DNA of 64,000 nt from assembly GCF_014643535.1 (NCBI RefSeq), contig NZ_BMJQ01000017.1:62001-126000 (forward strand). Direction: 5' to 3'. This stretch comes from Aliidongia dinghuensis. GTDB taxonomy: Bacteria > Pseudomonadota > Alphaproteobacteria > ATCC43930 > CGMCC-115725. Under the pieces are notes generated by a model. That model was not told the DNA's origin, made no database searches, and saw nothing but the letters and a program-made list of their open reading frames with translations. Shown in pieces: positions 30,114-38,660 of this stretch. The translations under genes were made by a program, and so were the position numbers. Within the stretch, counting starts at the first letter, position 1, and each line of letters opens with the position of its first letter.

Positions 30114-30150
30114 CGCCGGCGCCGCCTCGTAACCGGAGGCGGCGCCGGCG
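30114..30150. other. Perfect 15-bp hairpin upstream of livK-like gene
   Basis: CGCCGGCGCCGCCTC (30114-30128) is perfectly complementary to GAGGCGGCGCCGGCG (30136-30150), around a seven-base loop. It lies 87 bases after the aroA stop and 62 bases before the next start. No U-run follows, so it is either a Rho-assisted terminator of aroA or a structured leader of the binding-protein mRNA. Confidence 0.65.
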
Positions 30151-30212
30151 ACACAATCAAGACAGGCGCAGGGAATCGCCCAAGTAGAGGGCGGAATTTC
30201 TGGGAGGAGAAC

Positions 30213-31475
30213 ATGCGTAAGAGATCAGGAAGGGTGACCTGTCTGCAGGCCGGCCTGCTGGCGACCACGGCTGTCGTGGGCGGCCTTGCGGCACCGGCCT
30301 CAGCGCAGACGCAGGACCCGATCAAGATTGGCATCATCGCCGAGGAATCGGCGATTGCCGGTGCCGGGATCAACAAGGGCGCCCAGCTTGCCGCCGACGA
30401 GATCAATGCGGCGGGCGGCATCGACGGGCGCAAGATCGAACTCGCGATCTACGACAATCATTCCTCGTCCTCCGACGCGGTGCGCGCGTTCCAGCGCGCG
30501 GTCAGCGAGGACAAGGTCGTGGCCGTGATCGGCAGCTACATCAGCGAGGTGGCGTTGGCGCTCGAGCCGTGGTCGGCTCGCCTCCACGTGCCCTTCATCA
30601 CGACTGGGGCGGCCTCGAACGACATCAGCAAGCATGTCCACGAGGACTACGATCACAACAAGTACACGTTCCACGAGTGGATGACCTCGGCCTTCATCGC
30701 CGATTCGGTCTGCGATTCGATGAAGCAGCTCCTGCAGCCGAAATATAAGACGGCGTCGGCGGTCATCTTCAGCGAGGACGCGGCCTGGACGACGCCGCTC
30801 GACAACGAATACCTCGCGTGCTTGCCCAAGATCGGCGTCAAGGTGCTCGACCATATCCGCTTCTCGCCGGACACGACCGACTTCACGCCGATCTTCAACA
30901 AGATCGAGGGCGAGAAGCCCGACGTGATCGTGACCGGCATCAGCCATGTCGGCGTGCAGCCGACCGTGCAGGCGGCGCAGCAGCAGGTGCCGATCCTGAT
31001 GGTCGGCCAGTCCTCGCAAGCGACCTCGGGCACGTTCTGGAAGGACACGAACGGGGCCGCATCCGGCGTCATCACCCAGTCGGCGGCGGCACCAGGCGCC
31101 GCCCTCACGCCCAAGACCCAGCCGTTCATGGAGGCCTACGCCAAGCGCTTCGGCGAGCCGCCGCCCTACACGGGCTTCACGACCAGCGACGCGGTCCATG
31201 TCGTGGCGGAGGCGATCAAGCGCGCCGGCTCGACGGACCCGGACAAGCTGGTCGACGCGCTCGAGAAGACCGACTACGTCGGCACCATCGGCCGGGTGCA
31301 GTTCTACGGCAAGGACAGCCCGTTCACCCACGCCATGATCTATGGCCCCGACAACGTGACCGGCGTCACCCTGCAGTGGCAGGACGGCAAGCAGATCACG
31401 CTCTGGCCCAAAGCCGCCGCCGGCGCGGAAATGAAGTTCCCGTCCTATATCCACCTCGACCCGGCGAAGAGCTGA
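30213..31475 (+). CDS. Branched-chain amino acid-type ABC substrate-binding protein
   Basis: The 420-residue precursor has a signal peptide (residues 1-31, ending AAPASAQ) and a periplasmic-binding fold of the LivK/Leu-Ile-Val type. Diagnostic segments are KIGIIAEESAIAGAGINKGAQ, AADEINAAGGIDGRKIELAIYD and the later DAVHVVAEAIKRAGSTDPDK. Such proteins deliver amino acids, amides or aromatic acids to a Liv-type transporter. No permease or ATPase genes are next to it, so it is an orphan component or works with a distant transporter. The ligand is unknown. Confidence 0.9.
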   Translation: MRKRSGRVTCLQAGLLATTAVVGGLAAPASAQTQDPIKIGIIAEESAIAGAGINKGAQLAADEINAAGGIDGRKIELAIYDNHSSSSDAVRAFQRAVSEDKVVAVIGSYISEVALALEPWSARLHVPFITTGAASNDISKHVHEDYDHNKYTFHEWMTSAFIADSVCDSMKQLLQPKYKTASAVIFSEDAAWTTPLDNEYLACLPKIGVKVLDHIRFSPDTTDFTPIFNKIEGEKPDVIVTGISHVGVQPTVQAAQQQVPILMVGQSSQATSGTFWKDTNGAASGVITQSAAAPGAALTPKTQPFMEAYAKRFGEPPPYTGFTTSDAVHVVAEAIKRAGSTDPDKLVDALEKTDYVGTIGRVQFYGKDSPFTHAMIYGPDNVTGVTLQWQDGKQITLWPKAAAGAEMKFPSYIHLDPAKS

Positions 31476-31490
31476 ACCGCCGTCTCCTCG

Positions 31491-31523
31491 GGCCGCCGGC
31501 ACCATGCCGGCGGCCTTTTTCTC
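31491..31523 (+). terminator. Rho-independent terminator after the binding-protein gene
   Basis: GGCCGCCGGCA (31491-31501) pairs with TGCCGGCGGCC (31505-31515) around a CCA loop, followed by TTTTT. It lies about 15 bases after the stop of the LivK-like gene. It is a canonical intrinsic terminator. Confidence 0.92.
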
Positions 31524-31626
31524 CTGCACCCGGGCGATGCCCAAAGCAGGTAAAAGCTGGTATCAGGCATGGCAAAAGGGGACACACGCCAAGGGTGCCC
31601 CGGCAAAACCGCTTTGGAGAACCGCC

Positions 31627-32994
31627 ATGGCCATCAACCGCAACATTCTGGAATCGATCGGCGATACGCCCATCGTCGAGATCAAGCAGATCGATACCGG
31701 GCTGTGCCGGCTGTTCGTGAAGCTCGAGAACCAGAATCCCGGCGGCTCGATCAAGGATCGTATCGGCCTCACCATGATCGAGGCGGCCGAGCGCGAGGGC
31801 AAGATCAAGCCCGGCGGTACGCTGATCGAGGCGACGGCCGGCAACACCGGCCTGGCGCTGGCGCTCGTTGCGGCGCAGAAGGGCTACAAGCTGATCCTGG
31901 TCGTGCCCGACAAGATGAGCCAGGACAAGGTGTTCCACCTGAAGGCGCTCGGCGCCGAGGTGCGCCTCACGCGTTCGGACGTCAACAAGGGCCATCCGGC
32001 CTATTACCAGGACATCGCCGAGCGGCTGGCGCGCGAGATCCCGAATTCGTTCTACGTCAACCAGTTCCAGAACCCGGCCAATCCGCTGGCGCACGAGACC
32101 TGGACCGGGCCTGAGATCTGGGCCCAGATGGGCCACGACCTCGACGCGGTCGTCGTCGGCGTTGGCTCCGGCGGCACGCTCACCGGCCTCGGCCGCTTCT
32201 TCAAGCGGGTCAACCCCAAGATCGAGATGGTGCTGGCCGACCCGGTCGGCTCCGTCCTGACCGAGCTCGTCAAGACCGGCCAGATGACCGAGGCCGGCAG
32301 CTGGCTCGTCGAGGGCATCGGCGAGGATTTCGTGCCGGACAATTGCGATCTGTCGCTGGTGCGCGCCGCCTATCCGATCTCGGACAAGGAGAGCTTCTTC
32401 GCGGCACGCGACCTGCTCCGCACCGAAGGCATCCTCGGCGGCTCGTCGACCGGCACGCTCTTCGCCGCGGCACTCAAATATTGCCGCGAGCAGACCACGC
32501 CGAAGCGGGTCCTGACCTTCATCCCCGATACGGGCAACAAGTACCTGTCGAAGATGTACAACGACTACTGGATGATCGATCAGGGTCTGCTCGAGCGGCC
32601 GCGCGAGGGCAACCTCAAGGACCTGATCAGCCGGCGCTACGAGGACGGCGGTGCCGTCACCGTGGCGCCCGACGATCGCCTGCTCGTGGTCTATCGCCGC
32701 ATGAAGCTCTACGAAGTCTCGCAGCTGCCGGTGCTCGAAGACGGCAAGCTCATCGGCATCGTCGACGAGTCCGACCTGCTGCTCGCCGTCACCCGCGACG
32801 CGAAGGGTTTCGACCAGCCGGTGAGCGCCGCCATGGTCGCCCGCGTCGAGACGATCGCGCCCAACGCCGACATCACGACGCTTCTGCCGATCTTCGCCAA
32901 GGACCATGTCGCCGTGGTCGAGGAGGAAGGCCGCTTCTACGGCATCATCACCCGCATCGACCTGCTCAACCATCTGCGCACGAAAGTCGCCTGA
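31627..32994 (+). CDS. Cystathionine beta-synthase
   Basis: This PLP enzyme condenses serine (or O-acetylserine) with homocysteine to cystathionine, the first step of reverse transsulfuration. The 455-residue protein has the fold-type II catalytic domain with the PLP Lys in NPGGSIKDRIG, the EATAGNTG loop and the GSGGTLTGLG phosphate-binding loop, followed after residue 330 by a pair of CBS domains (PVLEDGKLIGIVDESDLL and DHVAVVEEEGRFYGIITRID). CBS pairs often bind adenosyl ligands such as S-adenosylmethionine. An ATG at 31504 is in frame, but a GGAGA site sits before the ATG at 31627. It is followed by cystathionine gamma-lyase. Confidence 0.93.
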   Translation: MAINRNILESIGDTPIVEIKQIDTGLCRLFVKLENQNPGGSIKDRIGLTMIEAAEREGKIKPGGTLIEATAGNTGLALALVAAQKGYKLILVVPDKMSQDKVFHLKALGAEVRLTRSDVNKGHPAYYQDIAERLAREIPNSFYVNQFQNPANPLAHETWTGPEIWAQMGHDLDAVVVGVGSGGTLTGLGRFFKRVNPKIEMVLADPVGSVLTELVKTGQMTEAGSWLVEGIGEDFVPDNCDLSLVRAAYPISDKESFFAARDLLRTEGILGGSSTGTLFAAALKYCREQTTPKRVLTFIPDTGNKYLSKMYNDYWMIDQGLLERPREGNLKDLISRRYEDGGAVTVAPDDRLLVVYRRMKLYEVSQLPVLEDGKLIGIVDESDLLLAVTRDAKGFDQPVSAAMVARVETIAPNADITTLLPIFAKDHVAVVEEEGRFYGIITRIDLLNHLRTKVA

Positions 32995-33006
32995 GCGGCC
33001 GGTTCC

Positions 33007-33065
33007 CCCGGGAGAATTTCCCAATCACGGGCCCGAATCGCCCGAAGATTGGGAATTGTCCCGGG
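33007..33065 (+). promoter_or_regulatory. Long inverted repeat between the two transsulfuration genes
   Basis: Arms of 20 and 19 bases (33007-33026 and 33047-33065) are complementary except for one mismatch and one bulged base; the inner TTCCCAATC/GATTGGGAA is perfect. The 20-base loop lies between. The structure occupies the 133-base gap, 13 bases after the synthase stop, and could be a terminator, an attenuator or an operator controlling the downstream lyase. There is no T-run. Confidence 0.65.
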
Positions 33066-33127
33066 CTTGTCCGGCATAAGCTTTCGCGGTCTCCGCGCCA
33101 AAACTCATCACCAGGAGTCTCCGGCCC

Positions 33128-34297
33128 ATGTCCGACACCACGAGCAAGAATCGCCTCGGCCTCGCCACGCGCGCGATCCACGCAGGCCAGGAGCCGGACC
33201 CAACGACCGGCGCCATCATGCCGCCGATCTACCAGACCTCGACCTACGTCCAGGAGAGCCCGGGCAAGCACAAGGGCTTTGAATACTCACGCTCGCACAA
33301 CCCGACGCGCTTTGCCTACGAGCGCTGCATCGCCGACCTCGAGAGCGGCCAGCGCGGCTTCGCCTTCGCCTCGGGCCTGGCCGGCATCGCGACCGTCCTC
33401 GACCTGCTCGACAGCGGCGACCATGTCATCGCGTCCGACGATCTCTACGGCGGTACCTACCGCCTGCTGCATCGCGTGCGCCAGCGTTCGGCCGGCCTGA
33501 AGTTCACGCTCGTCGACATGAGCGACATCAGGAACATCGAAGCCGCAATCCGGCCGGAGACCAAGCTCATCTGGATCGAGACGCCGTCGAACCCGATGCT
33601 GAAGCTGATCGACATCGAGGCGGTGGCGGCTTTGGGCAAGCAGCGCGGCATCCTGACCGCGGCCGACAACACCTTCGCCTCGCCGATCGTGCAGCGGCCG
33701 ATCGAATTCGGCTTCGACCTGGTCATGCATTCGGCGACCAAGTACCTGAACGGCCATTCGGACATGGTGGGCGGCGTGGTCGTGGTCGGCGACAACCAGG
33801 AGATCGCCGACCGGCTGGGCTTCCTGCAGAATGCCGTCGGCGCCATCGCCGGCCCGTTCGACAGCTTCCTCGCCCTCCGCGGCCTGAAGACCCTGCCCTT
33901 GCGCATGCGCCAGCATTGCGCGTCGGCGAACGAGCTCGCCCATTGGCTCGAGGCGCATCCGAGGGTCGAGCGCGTGATCTATCCTGGCCTCGAGAGCCAT
34001 CCGCACCACGCGCTCGCCAAGCGCCAGATGCACGGCTTCGGCGGCATGATCACGCTCACGCTCAAGGGCGACATCGATGACGCCCGCCGCTTCCTCGAGC
34101 GCACGCATCTCTTCTCGCTGGCCGAGAGCCTGGGCGGCGTCGAGAGCCTGATCGAGCATCCGGCGATCATGACGCACGCCTCGATCCCGGCGCCCCAGCG
34201 CGCCGCCCTCGGCATCTCCGACACGCTCTGCCGGCTCTCGGTCGGCATCGAGGATCTGGACGATCTCAAGGCCGATCTCAAGCATGCGCTCGGTTGA
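33128..34297 (+). CDS. Cystathionine gamma-lyase/synthase family enzyme
   Basis: This 389-residue PLP enzyme of the Cys/Met metabolism family most likely cleaves cystathionine to cysteine, 2-oxobutyrate and ammonia, given the beta-synthase upstream. The PLP Lys lies in HSATKYLNGHSDM, the phosphate site is FASGLAGI and the substrate region is ETPSNPMLK. LATRAIHAGQEPDPTTGA and the R-x-N-P-T type segment YSRSHNPTRFAYE are typical. Gamma-synthase activity with O-acyl-homoserine cannot be excluded from sequence. Together the two genes convert homocysteine to cysteine. Confidence 0.92.
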   Translation: MSDTTSKNRLGLATRAIHAGQEPDPTTGAIMPPIYQTSTYVQESPGKHKGFEYSRSHNPTRFAYERCIADLESGQRGFAFASGLAGIATVLDLLDSGDHVIASDDLYGGTYRLLHRVRQRSAGLKFTLVDMSDIRNIEAAIRPETKLIWIETPSNPMLKLIDIEAVAALGKQRGILTAADNTFASPIVQRPIEFGFDLVMHSATKYLNGHSDMVGGVVVVGDNQEIADRLGFLQNAVGAIAGPFDSFLALRGLKTLPLRMRQHCASANELAHWLEAHPRVERVIYPGLESHPHHALAKRQMHGFGGMITLTLKGDIDDARRFLERTHLFSLAESLGGVESLIEHPAIMTHASIPAPQRAALGISDTLCRLSVGIEDLDDLKADLKHALG

Positions 34298-34347
34298 GTC
34301 GGCCGCCATGCTAAACGTAATATTAACGCCGCGCTGACATAGGAAAG

Positions 34348-34374
34348 GGGTGGACGGCGCCCAGCCGTCCACCC
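34348..34374 (+). terminator. Hairpin after the gamma-lyase gene
   Basis: GGGTGGACGGC (34348-34358) pairs perfectly with GCCGTCCACCC (34364-34374) around GCCCA. It lies 51 bases after the lyase stop. There is no U-run, so termination is likely but not certain. Confidence 0.5.
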
Positions 34375-34425
34375 TGCCCGGCCGCCTTGAAGGCGGGCCG
34401 GTCGGCATCGGTTTCGGACGCGAGC

Positions 34426-35652
34426 ATGGCTAAGTCGAACTCGGTCATCATCAAGAAGGTCAAGAAGGTCGCGGGCGGCCATCATGGCGGCGCCTGGAAA
34501 GTGGCCTATGCCGACTTCGTCACGGCGATGATGGCGTTCTTCCTGCTGCTCTGGCTGCTGAACGCGACGACCGACGCGCAGAAACGCGGCATCGCCGACT
34601 ATTTCGCCCCTTCGCTCGCGACGAAATCGCTGACCTCGGGCGCCGGCGGCGTGCTGGGCGGCCGCACCATGACCGAGCCGGGTTCGCAGGTCTCGACCTC
34701 GGCACCGCCGGGCGTTACGACCGCGCTCAACCAGCCGCAGGACTTCGACGACGAGGACAATGACGACGAGCCCGGCAAGGCGCCGAACGACAAGGACGCC
34801 AATGCCAATTCGTCGGGCTACCAGAATTCCGACGTCGCCAAGGACAACCCGAACGACCGCGCGAACGCGCTGAAGCCGAACGACGCCAAGGCCGGCCAGG
34901 CGCTGCTCGACCCGAGCAAGGTCGATCTCGCCAAGGTCGACGTTTCCAAGCTCGATCTCTCGAAGCTCGACCTTTCCAAAGTCGACCCGAGCAAGATGAC
35001 GCAGGAGCAGTTCGAGAAGCTCAAGACGGCGCGCGAGGAAGCGCAGTTCAAGCAGGCCGAACACGAGCTGAGGCAGGCAATCCAGCAGGTGCCGGACCTG
35101 AAGCAGCTGCAGCAGAACCTGGTGGTCGAGCGCACCGAGGAGGGCTTGCGCATCCAACTGGTCGACCAGGACAAGAACTCGATGTTCGCGCTCGGCTCGA
35201 CCGACATGAGCGACAAGGCGAAAGAGCTGATGAGCGCGGTCGCCCAGGCGATCGAGAAGCTGCCGAACAAGATCGCGATCACCGGGCACACGGATTCGAC
35301 GCCGTTCGTCCGGCCCGGCAACTATTCGAACTGGGAACTGTCGACCGACCGGGCGAACGCCAGCCGGCGCGCGCTCGTCGCCGCCGGCCTGCCGCCCGAC
35401 CGGATCGAGACGGTGGTCGGCAAGGCGGACACCGAGCCGATGATCAAGGACAACCCGAACTCGCCGCAGAACCGCCGGATCAGCATCGTCGTGCTGCGCG
35501 ACAACAAGCCGCCGGCTCAGGCCGCCGCCGCCGGCCCCGCCCAGGCGGCGCCAGCAACGCCCACATCGGCGACCCCGGCACCCCCGACCCCGGCACCCCC
35601 GACATCGGCATCCGCCACACCGGCGTCCGCCACCTCGGCCGCGCCGAAATAG
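34426..35652 (+). CDS. MotB-like stator protein with OmpA peptidoglycan-binding domain
   Basis: The 408-residue protein has an N-terminal VVK-type motor segment (IIKKVKKVAGGHHGGAWKVA), one membrane helix beginning with the proton-channel Asp (YADFVTAMMAFFLLLWLLN), a plug region and an OmpA/MotB domain (ITGHTDSTPFVRPGNYSNWE, then STDRANASRR and PQNRRISIVVL). It would anchor a flagellar stator to peptidoglycan. No motA or other flagellar gene is beside it. Residues of about 160-190 form a five-residue repeat (K-[VL]-D-[LVP]-[SA]) and the last 40 residues are Pro/Ala/Thr-rich. The ATG at 34426 is chosen; 34387 is an alternative. Confidence 0.92.
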   Translation: MAKSNSVIIKKVKKVAGGHHGGAWKVAYADFVTAMMAFFLLLWLLNATTDAQKRGIADYFAPSLATKSLTSGAGGVLGGRTMTEPGSQVSTSAPPGVTTALNQPQDFDDEDNDDEPGKAPNDKDANANSSGYQNSDVAKDNPNDRANALKPNDAKAGQALLDPSKVDLAKVDVSKLDLSKLDLSKVDPSKMTQEQFEKLKTAREEAQFKQAEHELRQAIQQVPDLKQLQQNLVVERTEEGLRIQLVDQDKNSMFALGSTDMSDKAKELMSAVAQAIEKLPNKIAITGHTDSTPFVRPGNYSNWELSTDRANASRRALVAAGLPPDRIETVVGKADTEPMIKDNPNSPQNRRISIVVLRDNKPPAQAAAAGPAQAAPATPTSATPAPPTPAPPTSASATPASATSAAPK

Positions 35653-35660
35653 CCCGCGCC

Positions 35661-36083
35661 ATGAGCGACCCGTTCAGTGACGTGCTGCTGCGCCGGGTGC
35701 TGGCCTACCTGCTCGACCTGCTGTTCGTGGCGCTGATCAGCGCCGTGCTGGGCCTCGTCTTCACGCTCCTCACCATCTTCAGCCTCGGCCTCCTGGGCGT
35801 GCTGTTCTACGTCCTGCCGGCGGTCGGCGTGCTCTATGGCGCGCTCACGATCGGTGGTCCGCGGTCCGCGACCTGGGGCATGCGGATCCTTGCAATCCAG
35901 GTTTTGCGCACCGACCGCGGGCGCCCGGATTTCGCGCAGGCGCTGGTCTTTTCGCTCTTGTTTTACGCAACCGTCGCATTGACCAGCTGGCTCATTTTGC
36001 TGGTCGCCCTGGTCATGCCGCGGAAACGCGCGCTTCACGACCTGTTATCGGGCGTTGTCGTCGTTCGCGCCGACCTGCCGTAA
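35661..36083 (+). CDS. RDD-family membrane protein
   Basis: The 140-residue protein has the RDD family layout: three to four membrane helices, an Arg in the first (LLRRVLAYLLDLLFVALIS) with the Asp that gives the family its name, TWGMRILAIQVLRTDRGRPD in the middle, and the final RKRALHDLLSGVVVV. RDD proteins are of uncertain function, possibly transport or membrane stress. The gap to motB is eight bases, so it is in the same operon. Confidence 0.88.
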   Translation: MSDPFSDVLLRRVLAYLLDLLFVALISAVLGLVFTLLTIFSLGLLGVLFYVLPAVGVLYGALTIGGPRSATWGMRILAIQVLRTDRGRPDFAQALVFSLLFYATVALTSWLILLVALVMPRKRALHDLLSGVVVVRADLP

Positions 36084-36232
36084 CGCCGAAGATGGCGCCC
36101 AATTCCTGGGCAATCTTCATGCTGGCTTATTCACGATTCAGCAGGCAATAATCTTGGGACGGACTGTCGATCGGAGGGAATTATTCCGGTCGATCAGGTG
36201 ATTACGGTATACGGGCAGACGGGACGCGTAGC

Positions 36233-37669
36233 ATGACGAATGAACGCGGCGATTCAGTCCTCAGCGGGTACGACCCGCACGAATTCTACTGCGAGATGCT
36301 GCGCGGCGAAGCCAACCAACCGATCCGGGACAGGCTCGCCAATCTCACGATCGAGGCGCTGCAGCGCCGTTCGGCCGATGCCGAGGCCGAGCTCTATAAT
36401 CTCGGCATTACCTTCACCGTCTATTCCGCCAAGGACGCGATCGACCGCATCCTGCCGTTCGACGTGATCCCCCGCGTGCTCTCGCCCAAGGAATGGGACC
36501 ATATCGAGCGCGGTGTGATCCAGCGTGTCTCCGCGATCAACCTGCTGCTCGACGACATCTACCACGACCAGAAGATCCTGAAGGACGGCATCGTGCCGGC
36601 GGAGCTCATCCTCGGCAACGCCAACTACCGGCCGATCATGCAGGGCGTCGACCTGCCCTATAAGTCCTACGTCAACATCTGCGGCACCGACATCGTGCGC
36701 GGCGCCGACGGCCAGTTCCTGGTGCTCGAGGACAATGCGCGCACGCCGTCGGGCGTCAGCTACGTCATCGAGAACCGCCACATGATGGCGCGCGCCTTCC
36801 CGGACCTCATGAACGGCATCGGGATCCGCCCGGTCGACAATTACGGGCTGATGCTGCAGCAGGCGATGCAGGAGATCGCGCCCAAGGGCATCATCGAGCC
36901 GCAGGTAGCACTGCTGTCGCCCGGCACCTACAACTCGGCCTATTTCGAGCACGTGTTCCTGGCGCGCGAGATGGGCGTGCCGCTGGTCGAGGGCCGCGAC
37001 CTCGTGATCGAGAACGACAAGGTCTACATGCGCACGACCGGCGGCCTCGCCCAGGTCCATGTGATCTACCGGCGCTTGAACGACGATTTCCTCGACCCCG
37101 AGGCGTTCCTGCCCGAGAGCATGCTGGGCGTGCCCGGCCTGATGCGGGCCTACCGCGCGGGCAACGTCTCGCTCGCGAACGCCGTCGGCACCGGCGTCGC
37201 CGACGACAAGGCGGTCTATGCCTACATGCCGCGCATCATCAAATACTACCTCGGCGAGGAGGCGATCCTGCCCAATGTCGAGACCCACATCTGCCGCGAG
37301 CCGGATGCGCTCAAATACACGCTCGACAACATGGAAAATCTGGTCGTGAAGCCGGTCGGCGAAGCCGGCGGCTACGGCATCACCATCGGTCCCAAGGCGA
37401 CCAAGGAGGAGCTGGCCGAGGCGCGGGAGAAGCTGATCGAGGACCCCGCGAACTACATCAGCCAGCCGGTCATCAGCCTGTCGGTCTCACCGACGCTCGT
37501 CGAGGGCGGCGTCGAGGGCCGGCATGTCGACCTCCGGCCGTTCGCAATCACCGGCGAGAAGACCTGGGTGCTGCCGGGCGGCCTCACCCGCGTGGCGCTC
37601 CGGCGCGGCTCGCTCGTCGTCAATTCCTCGCAGGGAGGCGGGTCGAAAGACACGTGGGTCCTTGAGTAG
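36233..37669 (+). CDS. Circularly permuted ATP-grasp protein
   Basis: The 478-residue protein belongs to the circularly permuted type 2 ATP-grasp family (formerly DUF404/DUF407). It shows ILGNANYRPIMQGVDLP, the ATP-binding LVLEDNARTPSGVSYVIENR, NLVVKPVGEAGGYGITIGP with the ATP-grasp Lys and glycine loop, and the final VDLRPFAITGEKTWVLPGG. Family members are predicted to form amide or peptide bonds, and they are nearly always linked to Alpha-E proteins. Here the next gene is Alpha-E and overlaps by eight bases. The substrate is not known. Upstream, a 150-base gap holds no clear promoter. Confidence 0.93.
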   Translation: MTNERGDSVLSGYDPHEFYCEMLRGEANQPIRDRLANLTIEALQRRSADAEAELYNLGITFTVYSAKDAIDRILPFDVIPRVLSPKEWDHIERGVIQRVSAINLLLDDIYHDQKILKDGIVPAELILGNANYRPIMQGVDLPYKSYVNICGTDIVRGADGQFLVLEDNARTPSGVSYVIENRHMMARAFPDLMNGIGIRPVDNYGLMLQQAMQEIAPKGIIEPQVALLSPGTYNSAYFEHVFLAREMGVPLVEGRDLVIENDKVYMRTTGGLAQVHVIYRRLNDDFLDPEAFLPESMLGVPGLMRAYRAGNVSLANAVGTGVADDKAVYAYMPRIIKYYLGEEAILPNVETHICREPDALKYTLDNMENLVVKPVGEAGGYGITIGPKATKEELAEAREKLIEDPANYISQPVISLSVSPTLVEGGVEGRHVDLRPFAITGEKTWVLPGGLTRVALRRGSLVVNSSQGGGSKDTWVLE

Positions 37670-38651
37670 CCTTCTTTCCCGCTATGCCGATTGCATCTTC
37701 TGGCTCGCCCGCTTCGTCGAGCGCGCGGAGAACCTGGCCCGCATCCTCGATGTCAACGAGACGTTCAGCCGCGACGCGCGCGGCAGCCAGAACTGGCTTT
37801 CGATCGTCCAGCTGAACGCCGACGAGAAGCGCTTCTTCGAGAAGCACCCGATCGCAACCGCCGACGCGGTGATCCGCTTCTACGTGACTGACATCGAGAA
37901 CCCGACGTCGATCATCTCGGCGATCCGCGCAGCCCGCGAGAATGCGCGCACGCTCCGCCCGCTCATCTCGACCGAGATGTGGGTGCATCTGAACGTCTTC
38001 TACAATCGGCTGAAACAGATCGACAAAGCCGAGCTGGCACCCGGCGCCATGACGCGGTTGCTCACCTGGATCAAGGAAGCCTGCCAGACCCACACAGGCA
38101 TCACCGAGGGCACGTTCTTCCGCGACCAGGGCTGGTACTTCTACCAGCTGGGCCGCTACATCGAGCGCGCCGACCAGACGACGCGGCTCCTCGACATCAA
38201 GTATCACCTGCTGCTGCCGAAATCGGCCGACGTCGGCTCGCCGGTCGATGCCAGCCAGTGGAGCGCGCTCCTGCGCTCGGCCGCGGGGTACCATGCGTTC
38301 CGCCGGCTGCATTCGAACGGCATCACGCCGAGCCGTGTCGCGGGCTTCCTGCTGCTCAACCACCGTTTCCCGCGTTCGGTCTATCTCTGCCTGCGCGAGG
38401 TCGACCAGAACCTGAACGAGCTGCGTTCGCGCCATTCGCTGCGCGGCGGCAGCGACGCCTGCAACGCGGTGGACGAGCTGCACGCGATCCTGTCGACCAA
38501 GACGATCGACGAAATCTTGGATGCGGGGCTGCACGAGTTCATTGATCTGATACAATGCCAGTTGGCCGACATTACGAACCGGCTGGCAGTCGCCTTCTTC
38601 GGCGCCATGCCGACCATGCCGGACGCCGAGGCCGCACCCGCGCCGCAATAG
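37662..38651 (+). CDS. Alpha-E domain protein
   Basis: The 329-residue all-helical protein belongs to the Alpha-E (formerly DUF403) family, which almost always accompanies a circularly permuted ATP-grasp enzyme. Signature segments are LLSRYADCIFWLARFVERAE at the start and FYQLGRYIERADQTTRLLD in the middle. The start is probably the TTG at 37662, eight bases inside the ATP-grasp gene, implying coupled translation. Its proposed role is in peptide or amide modification; no reaction is proven. A transglutaminase-like gene and a proteasome-like gene, which often complete this cluster, are absent here. Confidence 0.9.
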   Translation: MSSLLSRYADCIFWLARFVERAENLARILDVNETFSRDARGSQNWLSIVQLNADEKRFFEKHPIATADAVIRFYVTDIENPTSIISAIRAARENARTLRPLISTEMWVHLNVFYNRLKQIDKAELAPGAMTRLLTWIKEACQTHTGITEGTFFRDQGWYFYQLGRYIERADQTTRLLDIKYHLLLPKSADVGSPVDASQWSALLRSAAGYHAFRRLHSNGITPSRVAGFLLLNHRFPRSVYLCLREVDQNLNELRSRHSLRGGSDACNAVDELHAILSTKTIDEILDAGLHEFIDLIQCQLADITNRLAVAFFGAMPTMPDAEAAPAPQ

Positions 38652-38660
38652 CCGCAGACG

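Noticed and set aside
31524-31626. Possible SAM-type riboswitch before cystathionine beta-synthase
   Set aside because: I could not find the conserved SAM-II or other SAM riboswitch core; only the upstream terminator is clear.
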